A DNA stretch of 26,311 nucleotides, from NCBI GenBank assembly GCA_017435245.1, contig JAFSFK010000131.1, positions 1 to 26,311 of the forward strand. Reading direction: 5' to 3'. The notes beneath the pieces were generated by a model. The model had not been told where the DNA came from, searched no databases, and worked only from the letters and a program-made list of their open reading frames with translations. The stretch is from Oscillospiraceae bacterium. GTDB lineage: Bacteria; Bacillota; Clostridia; Oscillospirales; Oscillospiraceae. Position 1 is the stretch's first letter, and each line of letters begins with the position of its first letter. Shown piece after piece: positions 17,226 to 24,658 of the stretch. The position numbers and the translations under genes are program-made.

Positions 17226-18008
17226 ATGGACAATTTGGATCGATCTCCATTCCTGGGAATCATTCCCGGCAGTATGCTCTACAGCCCTTCCATCATCGGC
17301 AAGCGGCATATGCGGGAGCGCACATCCCACGCTCTCATCCTGAAGCTTCAGGGCACCACGGAATACCGTACCGAAAGCAAGCAGTACCTGCTCTCTCCGG
17401 GGCAGATCCTATTCGTGGAAAAAGGCAGCTCCTACTTCATCCGGGAGGTGACCTCCGGTTACTCGCTGGTAGTCAACTTTGACTGCCCCGGCAAGTTTGA
17501 TTCCCCTGTTTCCCAGCTGCCCCTGCCACCGGATTATGATCTTGCTTCTCTGGCAGAACGACTGCATAACGCCTGGCAGAAAGAGAACATTTACGAAGTC
17601 CTGGGTATCCTCTATCACCTGTTCCACAAAAGTGCTTCCGCCACGAAAAAGGGCTATACCTCCTCCCGGGAAAAGCAGCTGCTGGATCCGGTGATGGCCT
17701 ACCTGAAGGAGCACCTAACCGACCCGGAGCTTTCTGTGGATGTGCTGCCCCGGCTGGCCGGTGTCAGCGAGGCCTACCTGCGGCGGATCTTTAAAAAGCA
17801 GTACGGCATCTCCCCGGCCAGCTATGTGATCCGGGAACGGGTACGTCTTGCCAAGGATTTCCTGCTGCGCATCGATGGGATCCGGATTGGAGAGGTTGCG
17901 GAAAAAGTGGGCTACCACGATCCCCTTTACTTCAGCCGCCTGTTCAAAAAACAGACCGGTCTGTCCCCTACGGAGTACTGTAGATCCCATATGGAAATTC
18001 TATTTTAA
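17226..18008 (+). CDS. AraC/XylS-family transcriptional regulator
   Basis: This 260-residue DNA-binding protein has an N-terminal cupin-like effector domain (about 1-125, with T-E-Y-R-T, Y-x-L-S-P-G-Q-I-L-F-V and F-I-R-E-V). The C-terminal AraC domain (about 155-255) has two helix-turn-helix motifs: V-D-V-L-P-R-L-A-G-V-S-E-A-Y-L-R-R-I-F, and I-G-E-V-A-E-K-V-G-Y-H-D-P-L-Y-F-S-R-L-F-K-K, with the typical G-L-S-P-T-E-Y. The ATG at 17226 is preceded by AAAGGAAG. It is the only confident plus-strand gene here and is divergent from the lyase/dehydrogenase/aldehyde dehydrogenase operon, so it is the likely regulator of that operon and perhaps of the transporter. The effector is unknown. Confidence 0.93.
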   Translation: MDNLDRSPFLGIIPGSMLYSPSIIGKRHMRERTSHALILKLQGTTEYRTESKQYLLSPGQILFVEKGSSYFIREVTSGYSLVVNFDCPGKFDSPVSQLPLPPDYDLASLAERLHNAWQKENIYEVLGILYHLFHKSASATKKGYTSSREKQLLDPVMAYLKEHLTDPELSVDVLPRLAGVSEAYLRRIFKKQYGISPASYVIRERVRLAKDFLLRIDGIRIGEVAEKVGYHDPLYFSRLFKKQTGLSPTEYCRSHMEILF

Positions 18009-18093
18009 TATTACCGATTCCTCCGCCGGGAAGTCAATATATAAAACGGACTATATGGACAAAACGAAACTAAACAATTTTCCATTTTTTACA

Positions 18094-18132
18094 AAAACCC
18101 GGCTGCCATTTTTTCGATGGCAACCGGGTTTT
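18094..18132. terminator. Bidirectional Rho-independent terminator between convergent genes
   Basis: AAAACCCGG-C-TGCCAT (18094-18109) pairs with ATGGCA-A-CCGGGTTTT (18117-18132), a 16-bp stem with one mismatch and a 7-base loop. It is flanked by A-runs on one side and T-runs on the other. It sits between the stop of the AraC gene (plus) and the stop of the 2-TM protein gene (minus), and can end both transcripts. Confidence 0.85.
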
Positions 18133-18137
18133 CCATA

Positions 18138-18524
18138 TTATCCCATCAGTTCCTCTGTCAGCTGCAGGACCTGGGGAGCGATCCGCTGCCGCTGCTTTTT
18201 CAGCACCCGGTTATACACCGGATACGCCAGTGCCACCAGCACCAGTCCCACAATGCCTACAGGGATACCGATAAACATCGCCGTGCCTCCCAAAAAGCCG
18301 GAAAGCTCCGTCATGCACAGACTCATTCCCGTACCCAGAACCAACGCACCCACGACACCCAGCGCAATGGACCAGGCCTGGGCCTTCCGGGTGGCGGAAT
18401 TATGGAGCTTTCTCAGCTGCTCCAGCTTATCCTCCTTCTTGGGAAGGTATTGATTGCGAATGCTTTCTACCTCCTGCTGACGGGCAGCGCTGTAGGTGAA
18501 GCTGAATCCCTCTTTATTCTCCAT
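18138..18524 (-). CDS. Small two-helix membrane protein, paralogue of the protein at 21257-21616
   Basis: This 128-residue protein of unknown function has a soluble, charged N-terminus (with I-R-N-Q-Y near residue 23), two hydrophobic segments at about 50-73 and 80-101, and a basic C-terminal tail (Y-P-V-Y-N-R-V-L-K-K, then A-P-Q-V-L-Q-L-T-E-E-L). The same plan and many of the same residues occur in the 119-residue protein at 21257-21616, including G-x-G-M-S-L-x-M-T after the first helix. The start overlaps the upstream 8-TM gene by 11 bases and has AGGAGAG before the ATG. Last gene of the two-component operon, ended by the hairpin at 18094-18132. Similar clostridial proteins are sometimes labelled dihydropteridine reductase, but nothing here looks like a reductase. 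Confidence 0.85.
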   Translation of the reverse strand: MENKEGFSFTYSAARQQEVESIRNQYLPKKEDKLEQLRKLHNSATRKAQAWSIALGVVGALVLGTGMSLCMTELSGFLGGTAMFIGIPVGIVGLVLVALAYPVYNRVLKKQRQRIAPQVLQLTEELMG

Positions 18525-19404
18525 TTTTCTCTCTCCTGATGTTTTTTGTCGCTTTTATTATGAGCCGCACCGCAAGTGTCACCACCACAAGGCTGATCCC
18601 CGCACCGGTGAGCACGATGAAGATCTGCCGGTGCTCCGGTGCCATATCCTGCCCGAACTGGGCAAACATCGCCGTTTCCAAATTCAACATAGAAACCAGT
18701 GCCGCAGACACAGATACCGTTTGCGCCGCTGCCAGCACCGGACTTTCCATACGGCGGTGCTTTACCATCTCCACGATTGCGTGGGCAGCAGAATAAAAGG
18801 TATACAGCGCCATTACATAGATCAGGATCCCGGGATAGTCGTATCCCTTGTTCCGATACAGGATCATCAGCACCGCACCGCTTAGGCTCAGATTGATCAG
18901 CAGCAGGATGTACCCACAGCTGCGGGCCCGTTTCCACTCCCGGTGCAGCTGGCTGCCCAGGGTATGACTACGGACATAGCCCGCCAGCAGTGACCAAAGA
19001 AAGGCCAATATCAAATAGTATCCCGCCAGTACCGCAAACCACCAGCTGCGGTTCTGATACCAAAACAGCAGCTGCATAGCAATATAGACCAGGTTTGTAC
19101 ACACCGACAGATACATATTGCTTCGGATCCGAAATCCATCATCGGTAATATAGCGGTTTCCCCAGGGATTCTCGTATGCCTTCCGTTTCAGCTCCACAAG
19201 CCGCTTAGGCAGAACCACTGCGCAAAACGCTGTCAGTGTACACAGGGTGTAAAACGCCGCCACATAAACGGCATAAGCCACTACGGTGTTTTCCCAACCC
19301 TTGATGAAAACCAGCAGCAACAGAACCGCACTGGTAGCCGTTAAGATCACCAGCAGCCAGACCGGCGGAAACATCAGCTGTCTCCCAAACTTTTTCCAGT
19401 CCAT
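18514..19404 (-). CDS. Polytopic membrane protein (about 8 TM), unknown function
   Basis: This 296-residue protein has about eight predicted membrane segments, near residues 13-34, 40-65, 95-117, 121-144, 163-184, 190-213, 222-247 and 257-283. A charged cytoplasmic-type loop lies between the second and third (K-R-K-A-Y-E-N-P-W-G-N). I do not recognise the family. The gene begins two bases after the histidine kinase stop and overlaps the following 2-TM gene, so it is made with them. It could be a partner or target of the short-loop histidine kinase, but this is inference from position only. The ATG at 19404 follows AGAGGGG. Confidence 0.85.
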   Translation of the reverse strand: MDWKKFGRQLMFPPVWLLVILTATSAVLLLLVFIKGWENTVVAYAVYVAAFYTLCTLTAFCAVVLPKRLVELKRKAYENPWGNRYITDDGFRIRSNMYLSVCTNLVYIAMQLLFWYQNRSWWFAVLAGYYLILAFLWSLLAGYVRSHTLGSQLHREWKRARSCGYILLLINLSLSGAVLMILYRNKGYDYPGILIYVMALYTFYSAAHAIVEMVKHRRMESPVLAAAQTVSVSAALVSMLNLETAMFAQFGQDMAPEHRQIFIVLTGAGISLVVVTLAVRLIIKATKNIRREKNGE

Positions 19405-19406
19405 AT

Positions 19407-20474
19407 TTAGCCCCTCTTGAACCGCACCGTGAAGGTACTGCCCTCGCCAATGACACTTCTTACATGGATCTCACCGCTGAGGATATCCACCACCCGCTTT
19501 ACCAGCGCCAGGCCCATACCATTGCCTTGGGTGGCGTGGGAGGTATCCCCCTGATAGAATTTTTCAAAAATATGTTTTCCCACTTCCGGGGTCATTCCGC
19601 AGCCGGTATCGCTGACAGAAATGGTCACTTGGGTCTCATCCGCCTGCAATCTGACACCGATGGTACCCCCATCGGGGGTAAACTTCACCGCATTGGAGAT
19701 CAAATTATTCCAGACAAGGCTCAGCAGCTCCCCGTCAGAACGGATCCATACATCTTCCTGAATATCCGTTTCAATGTTGAGATCTTTCTGCTCCCAAATA
19801 TCCTCAAATTGCAAAAGGCATTCCCGCAGCTGCTCTCCCAGATCGAATTCCTCCAGCTGGGGGAAAAACTGCTGGTTTTCCAGCTTGTTCAGCTTCAGAA
19901 TATTGGTGATCAGCTGGGCCATCCGGCGGGCAGCATCGGAGATAGCTTTGGCATACTCGTTTTTTTCCGCCTCAGTGATGCCGGGCCGCTGGAGCATCGT
20001 GGCGTAATTGCCCATGATCGCCAGCGGGGTCTTCATTTCGTGGGACACGTTGGCAATGAAGTCGGTACGCAGGGTTTCAGTTCCGGAGAGCTCCTGGGCC
20101 ATCTTATTGATGGCATCGGCGATCTGATTAAATCCTTCCACACCGGCACCCCGGATGGGACGGATACGCACTGAAAAATCTCCCTGCATAATTCTCTGGG
20201 CAGCCTCCGTGATGATCCGCACCGGGCGGTCCACCATATTCCTGCGGCGGATATAGTCGATCGTTCCGAAAATAAAGGTAATGAGGATCACATTGCCAAA
20301 GGTCAGCTTCGCCGCAGCGGCAATGTTCTCCGGGGTAAACACCAACCCCATAGAATCTGCCAGAATATTCACAAACAGCAGCATACAGCAGGTGACCGCA
20401 AAGGCAACCACCAGAAAGAATACCACATAATTATTGACAGCCTTCAGTACCTGCCGAAATCCCGGCTTTTTCAT
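19407..20474 (-). CDS. Sensor histidine kinase with two TM helices and a very short external loop
   Basis: This 355-residue membrane kinase phosphorylates the response regulator encoded just upstream. The two TM segments (about 15-36 and 57-73) are separated by roughly 20 residues, so there is no real extracytoplasmic sensor domain. A HAMP-like region follows (about 74-130; A-A-Q-R-I-M-Q-G-D-F-S-V-R-I). The HisKA H-box has phospho-acceptor His145 in N-V-S-H-E-M-K-T-P-L. The ATPase domain has N-box N257-x3-N261, G1 D-T-G-C-G-M at 289-294, F-box F-E-K-F-Y at 303-307 and G2 G-N-G-M-G-L at 317-322. The ATG overlaps the regulator's TGA (ATGA). The short loop suggests sensing in or through the membrane, possibly via the adjacent membrane proteins. 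Confidence 0.95.
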   Translation of the reverse strand: MKKPGFRQVLKAVNNYVVFFLVVAFAVTCCMLLFVNILADSMGLVFTPENIAAAAKLTFGNVILITFIFGTIDYIRRRNMVDRPVRIITEAAQRIMQGDFSVRIRPIRGAGVEGFNQIADAINKMAQELSGTETLRTDFIANVSHEMKTPLAIMGNYATMLQRPGITEAEKNEYAKAISDAARRMAQLITNILKLNKLENQQFFPQLEEFDLGEQLRECLLQFEDIWEQKDLNIETDIQEDVWIRSDGELLSLVWNNLISNAVKFTPDGGTIGVRLQADETQVTISVSDTGCGMTPEVGKHIFEKFYQGDTSHATQGNGMGLALVKRVVDILSGEIHVRSVIGEGSTFTVRFKRG

Positions 20475-21142
20475 TTGACCACCGCCTTGTAGCCCAGACC
20501 GTGAACGGTCTTGATCTCAAAATCTCCGCAATCGGCAAGCTTGCTTCTGAGCTTGGTCATATACACATCCACAGCCCGGGGAGCGGTATCCGTATCCGCA
20601 TCCCAGAATTCATCCATCAGCTGCTGCCGGGTAAAGGTCTTTTTGGGATAACTCAGAAGCTTGTAAAGGATGTTAAATTCCCGGTTTGTCAGACTGATCT
20701 CCTCACCGGCAAGCATTGCGGTGTGTTCGTCCGCATCCATCGTAAAGTTCCCCACCTCCAGCTTCCGGGAGGTAGCGATCTTCGCCCGGCGCAGCAGTGC
20801 GCCGATCCGCAAAAACAGCTCGTCCAGATCAATGGGCTTGACCATATAATCATCCACACCAATCCGGTAGCCCCGCTGCTTGGCAGCAAAATCATCCCGG
20901 GCGGTCATAAATAAAATGGGGATATTCTCGTTCAGGCTGCGGACGGTCCTGGCAAATTCAAAGCCATCGATCCCGGGCATCATAATATCGGACACGATCA
21001 AATCAAACATCGTGCCGTACATAGCATCATAGGCGTCGTTGGCGTCCAGACAGCCGGTGGCCTCATAGCCGCTGCTGTTCAAAAAAGCGCATACGCTGCG
21101 GTTCAAGTCCCTGTCATCCTCCACGACCAAAATCTTAAACAT
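20471..21142 (-). CDS. Response regulator, OmpR/PhoB family
   Basis: This 223-residue two-component regulator has a receiver domain at 1-~115: acidic pair Glu8/Asp9-Asp10, phospho-acceptor Asp52 in V-S-D-I-M-M-P-G, Thr80 in F-M-T-A-R, and Lys102 in V-K-P-I-D. A winged-helix DNA-binding domain covers ~125-223 (E-I-S-L-T-N-R-E-F-N-I-L, T-R-Q-Q-L-M-D, V-D-V-Y-M-T-K-L-R-S-K-L, V-H-G-L-G-Y-K). The ATG at 21142 is preceded by GGAGG seven bases upstream; a more distant in-frame start adds 16 residues without family similarity. First gene of a four-gene operon. The 114-base upstream gap holds the terminator of the neighbouring operon and a TATGAT-like -10; no strong -35 was seen. Confidence 0.95.
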   Translation of the reverse strand: MFKILVVEDDRDLNRSVCAFLNSSGYEATGCLDANDAYDAMYGTMFDLIVSDIMMPGIDGFEFARTVRSLNENIPILFMTARDDFAAKQRGYRIGVDDYMVKPIDLDELFLRIGALLRRAKIATSRKLEVGNFTMDADEHTAMLAGEEISLTNREFNILYKLLSYPKKTFTRQQLMDEFWDADTDTAPRAVDVYMTKLRSKLADCGDFEIKTVHGLGYKAVVK

Positions 21143-21225
21143 ACGATTTCCTCCGTGGCAATTTTCCATTTTGATTATCATATCAGCCAAATGTTAAGGT
21201 TTTGTTTGCGTTTGTAAAAAAATGC

Positions 21226-21254
21226 AAAAAACGGAGCCAGCGCTCCGTTTTTTT
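21226..21254 (-). terminator. Rho-independent terminator of the small two-gene operon
   Basis: AAAAAACGGAGC and GCTCCGTTTTTT form a 12-bp stem around a CAGC loop (21226-21254), with runs of A and T on its sides. On the minus strand it lies immediately after the stop codon at 21257. Confidence 0.88.
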
Positions 21255-21256
21255 GA

Positions 21257-21616
21257 TTACAGAAGCTTTTCGCTAAGCTTCAGGATCTGGGGCGCGTACT
21301 TTTTCTTTCGGCTGCCCAGGATCCTCTTGTAAATGGGGTAGGTGCTCAGTGCCATAGCCATACCCACAACACCCACAGCAACACCGGGCACCACAGCGCT
21401 TGCCAGACCGATGATGGTACCGATGTCGGTCATTACAAGGCTCATACCCGCACCCATAACAACAGCGCCTACAGTTCCGTATGTGTATCCGAAAACATTG
21501 GCAGGACGCTTGACCTTGGCATCCAGCGTCTTCAGTTCATCCAGTTCGGTGTGCTGTTTTTCTGTGTACTGGGTACGGATCTTCTGTACCAAAAATTCCT
21601 GATCATTACTGCTCAT
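21257..21616 (-). CDS. Small two-helix membrane protein, paralogue of the protein at 18138-18524
   Basis: This 119-residue protein has a charged N-terminal region with I-R-T-Q-Y-T-E-K and D-E-L-K-T-L-D-A-K-V, two hydrophobic segments at about 44-64 and 68-92 (G-A-V-V-M-G-A-G-M-S-L-V-M-T between and around them), and a basic tail Y-P-I-Y-K-R-I-L-G-S-R-K-K-K-Y-A-P-Q-I-L. The match to the 18138-18524 protein covers the whole length, with the same order of features. The ATG at 21616 is preceded by AAGGAGAG, which overlaps the TAA of the upstream gene. Function unknown; recurrent database labels such as dihydropteridine reductase have no support in the motifs. Confidence 0.88.
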   Translation of the reverse strand: MSSNDQEFLVQKIRTQYTEKQHTELDELKTLDAKVKRPANVFGYTYGTVGAVVMGAGMSLVMTDIGTIIGLASAVVPGVAVGVVGMAMALSTYPIYKRILGSRKKKYAPQILKLSEKLL

Positions 21617-21628
21617 CTTTATCTCTCC

Positions 21629-21910
21629 TTAATATTTCTCAGCATTGCGGTTTAATCTTTCCTTAGCTTCTCCTACGCTTTCGCCCTCTTTGGCAAACAG
21701 TACCTCTACGCACTTATCTGTGAGCTTACCAAAGCCCTCAACGATCCTGTTTTCCAGTTTTTTGTAGCCTTCCACCACACCGGTCTCGATCTTCTTATAA
21801 CCCTTTACCACACCCTCGGCAGCAATTCCGGCAACCTCTGCCATTGCCTCTGGGGTGATATCAGACACATCATGTTCCCAGGCCTTCATTTCCAGTTCCG
21901 GATCACTCAT
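21629..21910 (-). CDS. Small acidic helical protein with three 11-residue repeats
   Basis: This 93-residue protein has no signal peptide or membrane helix. Residues ~34-66 consist of three 11-residue units (VVKGYKKIETG, VVEGYKKLENR, IVEGFGKLTDK). These would give a long amphipathic helix with an aromatic/Val face and charged flanks, like 11-mer repeats of apolipoproteins or LEA-type proteins. The start at 21910 has AAAGGAG at a normal distance, and an upstream in-frame ATG 31 codons away has no such site. It is translated just ahead of the 2-TM protein (12 bases between stop and start), so the two may work together at the membrane. Function unknown. Confidence 0.85.
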   Translation of the reverse strand: MSDPELEMKAWEHDVSDITPEAMAEVAGIAAEGVVKGYKKIETGVVEGYKKLENRIVEGFGKLTDKCVEVLFAKEGESVGEAKERLNRNAEKY

Positions 21911-21943
21911 ATTGTCATCTCCTTTGCTTTGATTTATGGCCCG

Positions 21944-21949
21944 ATTATA
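21944..21949 (-). promoter_or_regulatory. Candidate -10 box for the small two-gene operon
   Basis: A perfect TATAAT on the minus strand lies 34 bases upstream of the ATG at 21910. The -35 region at a 17-18 base spacing is AT-rich (TATTTT) but not a good match, so activation by a regulator is possible. Confidence 0.4.
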
Positions 21950-22008
21950 CCCATCCCGGATTTCCAAAATACTTATAAAATGTTTGCGAAATATTAATTT
22001 CATCTATT

Positions 22009-22318
22009 TAAAAAGGACACCATCCAGGGTGGCCACATAGGGATTTATACGCTCCAAACCGGATCACTTCCCCAATACTGCGTTAAAATGCCACGGCAGG
22101 CGTCAGCCTTGCCGTGGCATTTTATCTTATCTTGAGAAAAAATCTCTCATTTTGGAGTGCGTTGTAGTTTTGAATAGAAGATTTTTCTTGGCGGCAGTCA
22201 CCGGCAACCACAGAAATACTTGATGTGTTTCAAGGGTTGCGGGGGATGCTGCAGAGGAAAAGATTCATTCAAAACCGTGTGAATCCCTATGTGAGGCCGC
22301 CCCATGGTGTCCTTTTTA
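22009..22318. mobile_element. 310-bp element with long terminal inverted repeats and nested hairpins (MITE-like or structured RNA)
   Basis: The 423-base gap between 21910 and 22334 is largely filled by this element. The ends match as inverted repeats: TAAAAAGGACACCAT is identical at both ends (22009-22023 and 22304-22318), and CACATAGGGATT recurs at the same distance inside both (about 22034-22045 and 22282-22293). A second nested pair is GTTTTGAAT...TTTTTC (22167-22187) with GAAAAGATTCATTCAAAAC (22257-22275). A third is a hairpin with CAACC and CTTGA arms at about 22205-22240. A GC-rich 14-bp hairpin lies at 22085-22123. No ORF is supported. The flanking TA at each end would fit a TA-duplicating insertion. 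Confidence 0.65.
22085..22123. terminator. Strong hairpin, probable terminator for the surface-protein gene
   Basis: AAAATGCCACGGCA (22085-22098) pairs perfectly with TGCCGTGGCATTTT (22110-22123), with T-runs at its 3' side in either direction. It lies about 210 bases past the stop of the gene ending at 22334 and inside the 310-bp element, so the element may have brought a terminator with it. Confidence 0.6.
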
Positions 22319-22333
22319 TAGAGATGGTATATT

Positions 22334-24517
22334 TTAGTTTTCTTCGCTTACATAAGGCAGATCTGCATCGCCGCCGTTACGGACATTGAGACCCTTGCCA
22401 AAGAGCTTGACTGCAGAAGCATTCTCAAAGCCGCAAGTCACCTCGCCACCGTTTTCCACATCGATAGCGTGCTTTGCACTGCCACTGACGGTCAAAGCGT
22501 GGTCGCTATTTACGGTGTTGGTGATGTTCAGTGTGCCCTTGACCTTGATGCCGTATCTGCCGGAACCGGAAACGGTTACGTTGTCCAGATTCACAGTGGT
22601 ATCATTCATCACATAGATACCGTCACCCTTGACCATATCCTCAATAACCACGCTCTTGGCGGTTGTGGTACCCTCGTAATTGAAGATGCCGCAAGCTTTA
22701 TTGTCGATGGTATGGACAGTATTCTTGTTACCTGCCAACTGAACATTAGTAAGAACCACATTGCCGCCGTTGTTGGAAACAATATGTGCGGTATTCTTGC
22801 CTGCGGCTAGGGTGATCTTGGCATTTTCGGATGCGCCCTTAACGGTGAAGGTACCGCCAATGACACGGATCATACTGCCAAGCTGGGAATCCGTTGCGGT
22901 GATGGTAACCGCTTTATTTGCCGTGATGGTCACATCGGTATCAATTACCAGCCAGGAGGAAAGGTCCAGATCCTTCTCCAGGGTGATGGTGTCCGCACCT
23001 CTTGTTTTTCTCGCCGCAGCGAGGGCAGCCTCCAGGCATCCGTAACCCTGGCCATTCATAGTCAAATGAGGCTCAGCGATGGTAAAGCTCTTGGTTGCGG
23101 TAGCGCCGCCGCAGGTGATGGATGCGGTACCGGTGCCAACGCCTGTGTTATTGGCATAAGCAATATCCAGCTTGCCGCCGAACCAGTCGCCGCTATAGGT
23201 GACCTTGGCAGGCTTAACCGGATTGCCGCCGAAAATGGAATTGCCCTCTACCACCAGGGTTGCAGATGCTGTGCAGCTATTATCGATACAGTTCTGGGTA
23301 ATGACCGCACCGGATGCGCTGTAGGTGTGGTAGTGGATATGGTCTGCGGCACTGGTAGAGCCCATAATGATCTGCATAGCCCAATCCTGTGCCTTCACGT
23401 TGTTTTTATACTTGCTGTAGGCAGTGGAATCCGCATACACCAGGTGAGATACTTCCGTGCCGGACAGAGTTTCATGACGGCTGTGGGCATAGACAGAAGT
23501 GTCATTGCCGTCATAGCTATAGGTAATGTTCGCACCGCCGTGCAGCGTCAGCACCACATTGCCGTTGACGTAGTAATTTGTGGTCCAGCCACTGTCATAG
23601 TTGTTGTAGCAGCCGCCGTAAACACGGCGGGTAATGGTACCGCCGGTGATATCCACTGCCACATCGCCGGTCATAGAGTTGCTCTCACAACCGCCGAAAA
23701 CCTGCTCTATAGCACCGCCGGAGATCAGCACCTTTGTGTCGCCAGTCAATACACCATCACGGTTGCCGCCATAAATACTCACAGCCGTACCGCCGGAAAC
23801 AATCACATCGGTGCCACCCTTGATGATACCTTCCCCTGTTCCCAGATTGCCGCCATAAACATAATTTGCCTGCGCCTGGTCAGCAAAGACCGTAGTGACA
23901 GTTCCGCCAGTGGTTGTGCTGTTTCCATTGGCTAAGTTATTGCCGCCATAGACGCAATATGTATGAGCGTGGTCAGTTGCATCGATATCAGCGTTGACGT
24001 TGCCACCTACGTACAAGTAGCTATCGCCGGTGACACCGTAATTATAGCCGCCGCCAAAAATCTTGTAATATGTACCGGACAACACAGTCAGATTGGTAGA
24101 GGCAACATTCTTGTTGTTCGCACCGCCGTAGATATTGATGGTGTTGGTCATAGTTATGCCTTCACCCATCGTCACCGTGTAGCCATTACATACAACAGAA
24201 GCGGCATCTTTAAATGTCAGGGTAATATTCTCGAAGGTGATATGGTCACCCAAATGCACACTACCGGTCAGTCCGGTAAAGTCCAGCTCGCCGCCGGTGA
24301 TGGTGACGGTCTTGTTGTGGGCACCAAGTGCCTTCGTCACAGCTACCGTACCATCGACCACGATGGTACCACCGTCAGCCACCTGTGCCAGCGCATCGGA
24401 CAAAGCGCCGTCTGCGGACAGGGTAACGGTCTCCTCTGCCGCATAAGCTGCCGTACTCAGCATCGCCAAGACGACGACCAGCGCCATAGTCACGATTAAA
24501 GAAATCGCTTTTCTCAT
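22334..24517 (-). CDS. Secreted beta-helix surface protein with YGG-type repeats
   Basis: This 727-residue protein has a clear signal peptide (M-R-K-A-I-S-L-I-V..., cleavage near A-A-Y-A/A-E at 26-27). The ATG at 24517 is preceded by AAGGAG. Residues ~30-105 start a beta-helix (D-G-G-T-I-V-V-D-G, I-T-G-G). Residues ~130-330 hold repeated [VI]-x-G-G-x-[NC] units (V-Y-G-G-N, I-Y-G-G-N, V-F-G-G-C, V-Y-G-G-C) alternating with I-S-G-G or I-T-G-G turns. Residues ~510-725 are a second right-handed beta-helix with I-x-V-x-G-x-x-x strands. No LPxTG signal, S-layer, choline-binding or transmembrane C-terminus is visible; the chain ends shortly after the last helical turn. Likely secreted or surface-associated; ligand or enzyme activity unknown. 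Confidence 0.9.
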   Translation of the reverse strand: MRKAISLIVTMALVVVLAMLSTAAYAAEETVTLSADGALSDALAQVADGGTIVVDGTVAVTKALGAHNKTVTITGGELDFTGLTGSVHLGDHITFENITLTFKDAASVVCNGYTVTMGEGITMTNTINIYGGANNKNVASTNLTVLSGTYYKIFGGGYNYGVTGDSYLYVGGNVNADIDATDHAHTYCVYGGNNLANGNSTTTGGTVTTVFADQAQANYVYGGNLGTGEGIIKGGTDVIVSGGTAVSIYGGNRDGVLTGDTKVLISGGAIEQVFGGCESNSMTGDVAVDITGGTITRRVYGGCYNNYDSGWTTNYYVNGNVVLTLHGGANITYSYDGNDTSVYAHSRHETLSGTEVSHLVYADSTAYSKYKNNVKAQDWAMQIIMGSTSAADHIHYHTYSASGAVITQNCIDNSCTASATLVVEGNSIFGGNPVKPAKVTYSGDWFGGKLDIAYANNTGVGTGTASITCGGATATKSFTIAEPHLTMNGQGYGCLEAALAAARKTRGADTITLEKDLDLSSWLVIDTDVTITANKAVTITATDSQLGSMIRVIGGTFTVKGASENAKITLAAGKNTAHIVSNNGGNVVLTNVQLAGNKNTVHTIDNKACGIFNYEGTTTAKSVVIEDMVKGDGIYVMNDTTVNLDNVTVSGSGRYGIKVKGTLNITNTVNSDHALTVSGSAKHAIDVENGGEVTCGFENASAVKLFGKGLNVRNGGDADLPYVSEEN

Positions 24518-24658
24518 AGTTTTTCTCCTTATCAAATCGCCATTGCGGGATATGCCAAAACGCTTCCCAAACGATTATCCATTTGTTTTTGGTCTGCCGC
24601 ACCTGTTTCAAGGATTTCCTTGTCAGCTACGGCTGCCAACACTTTTTCTTGCCCCACT

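Noticed and set aside
23066..24499. Plus-strand open frames opposite the 727-residue surface protein
   Set aside because: Antisense shadows of a gene with a good signal peptide and ribosome site; products carry no recognisable motif.
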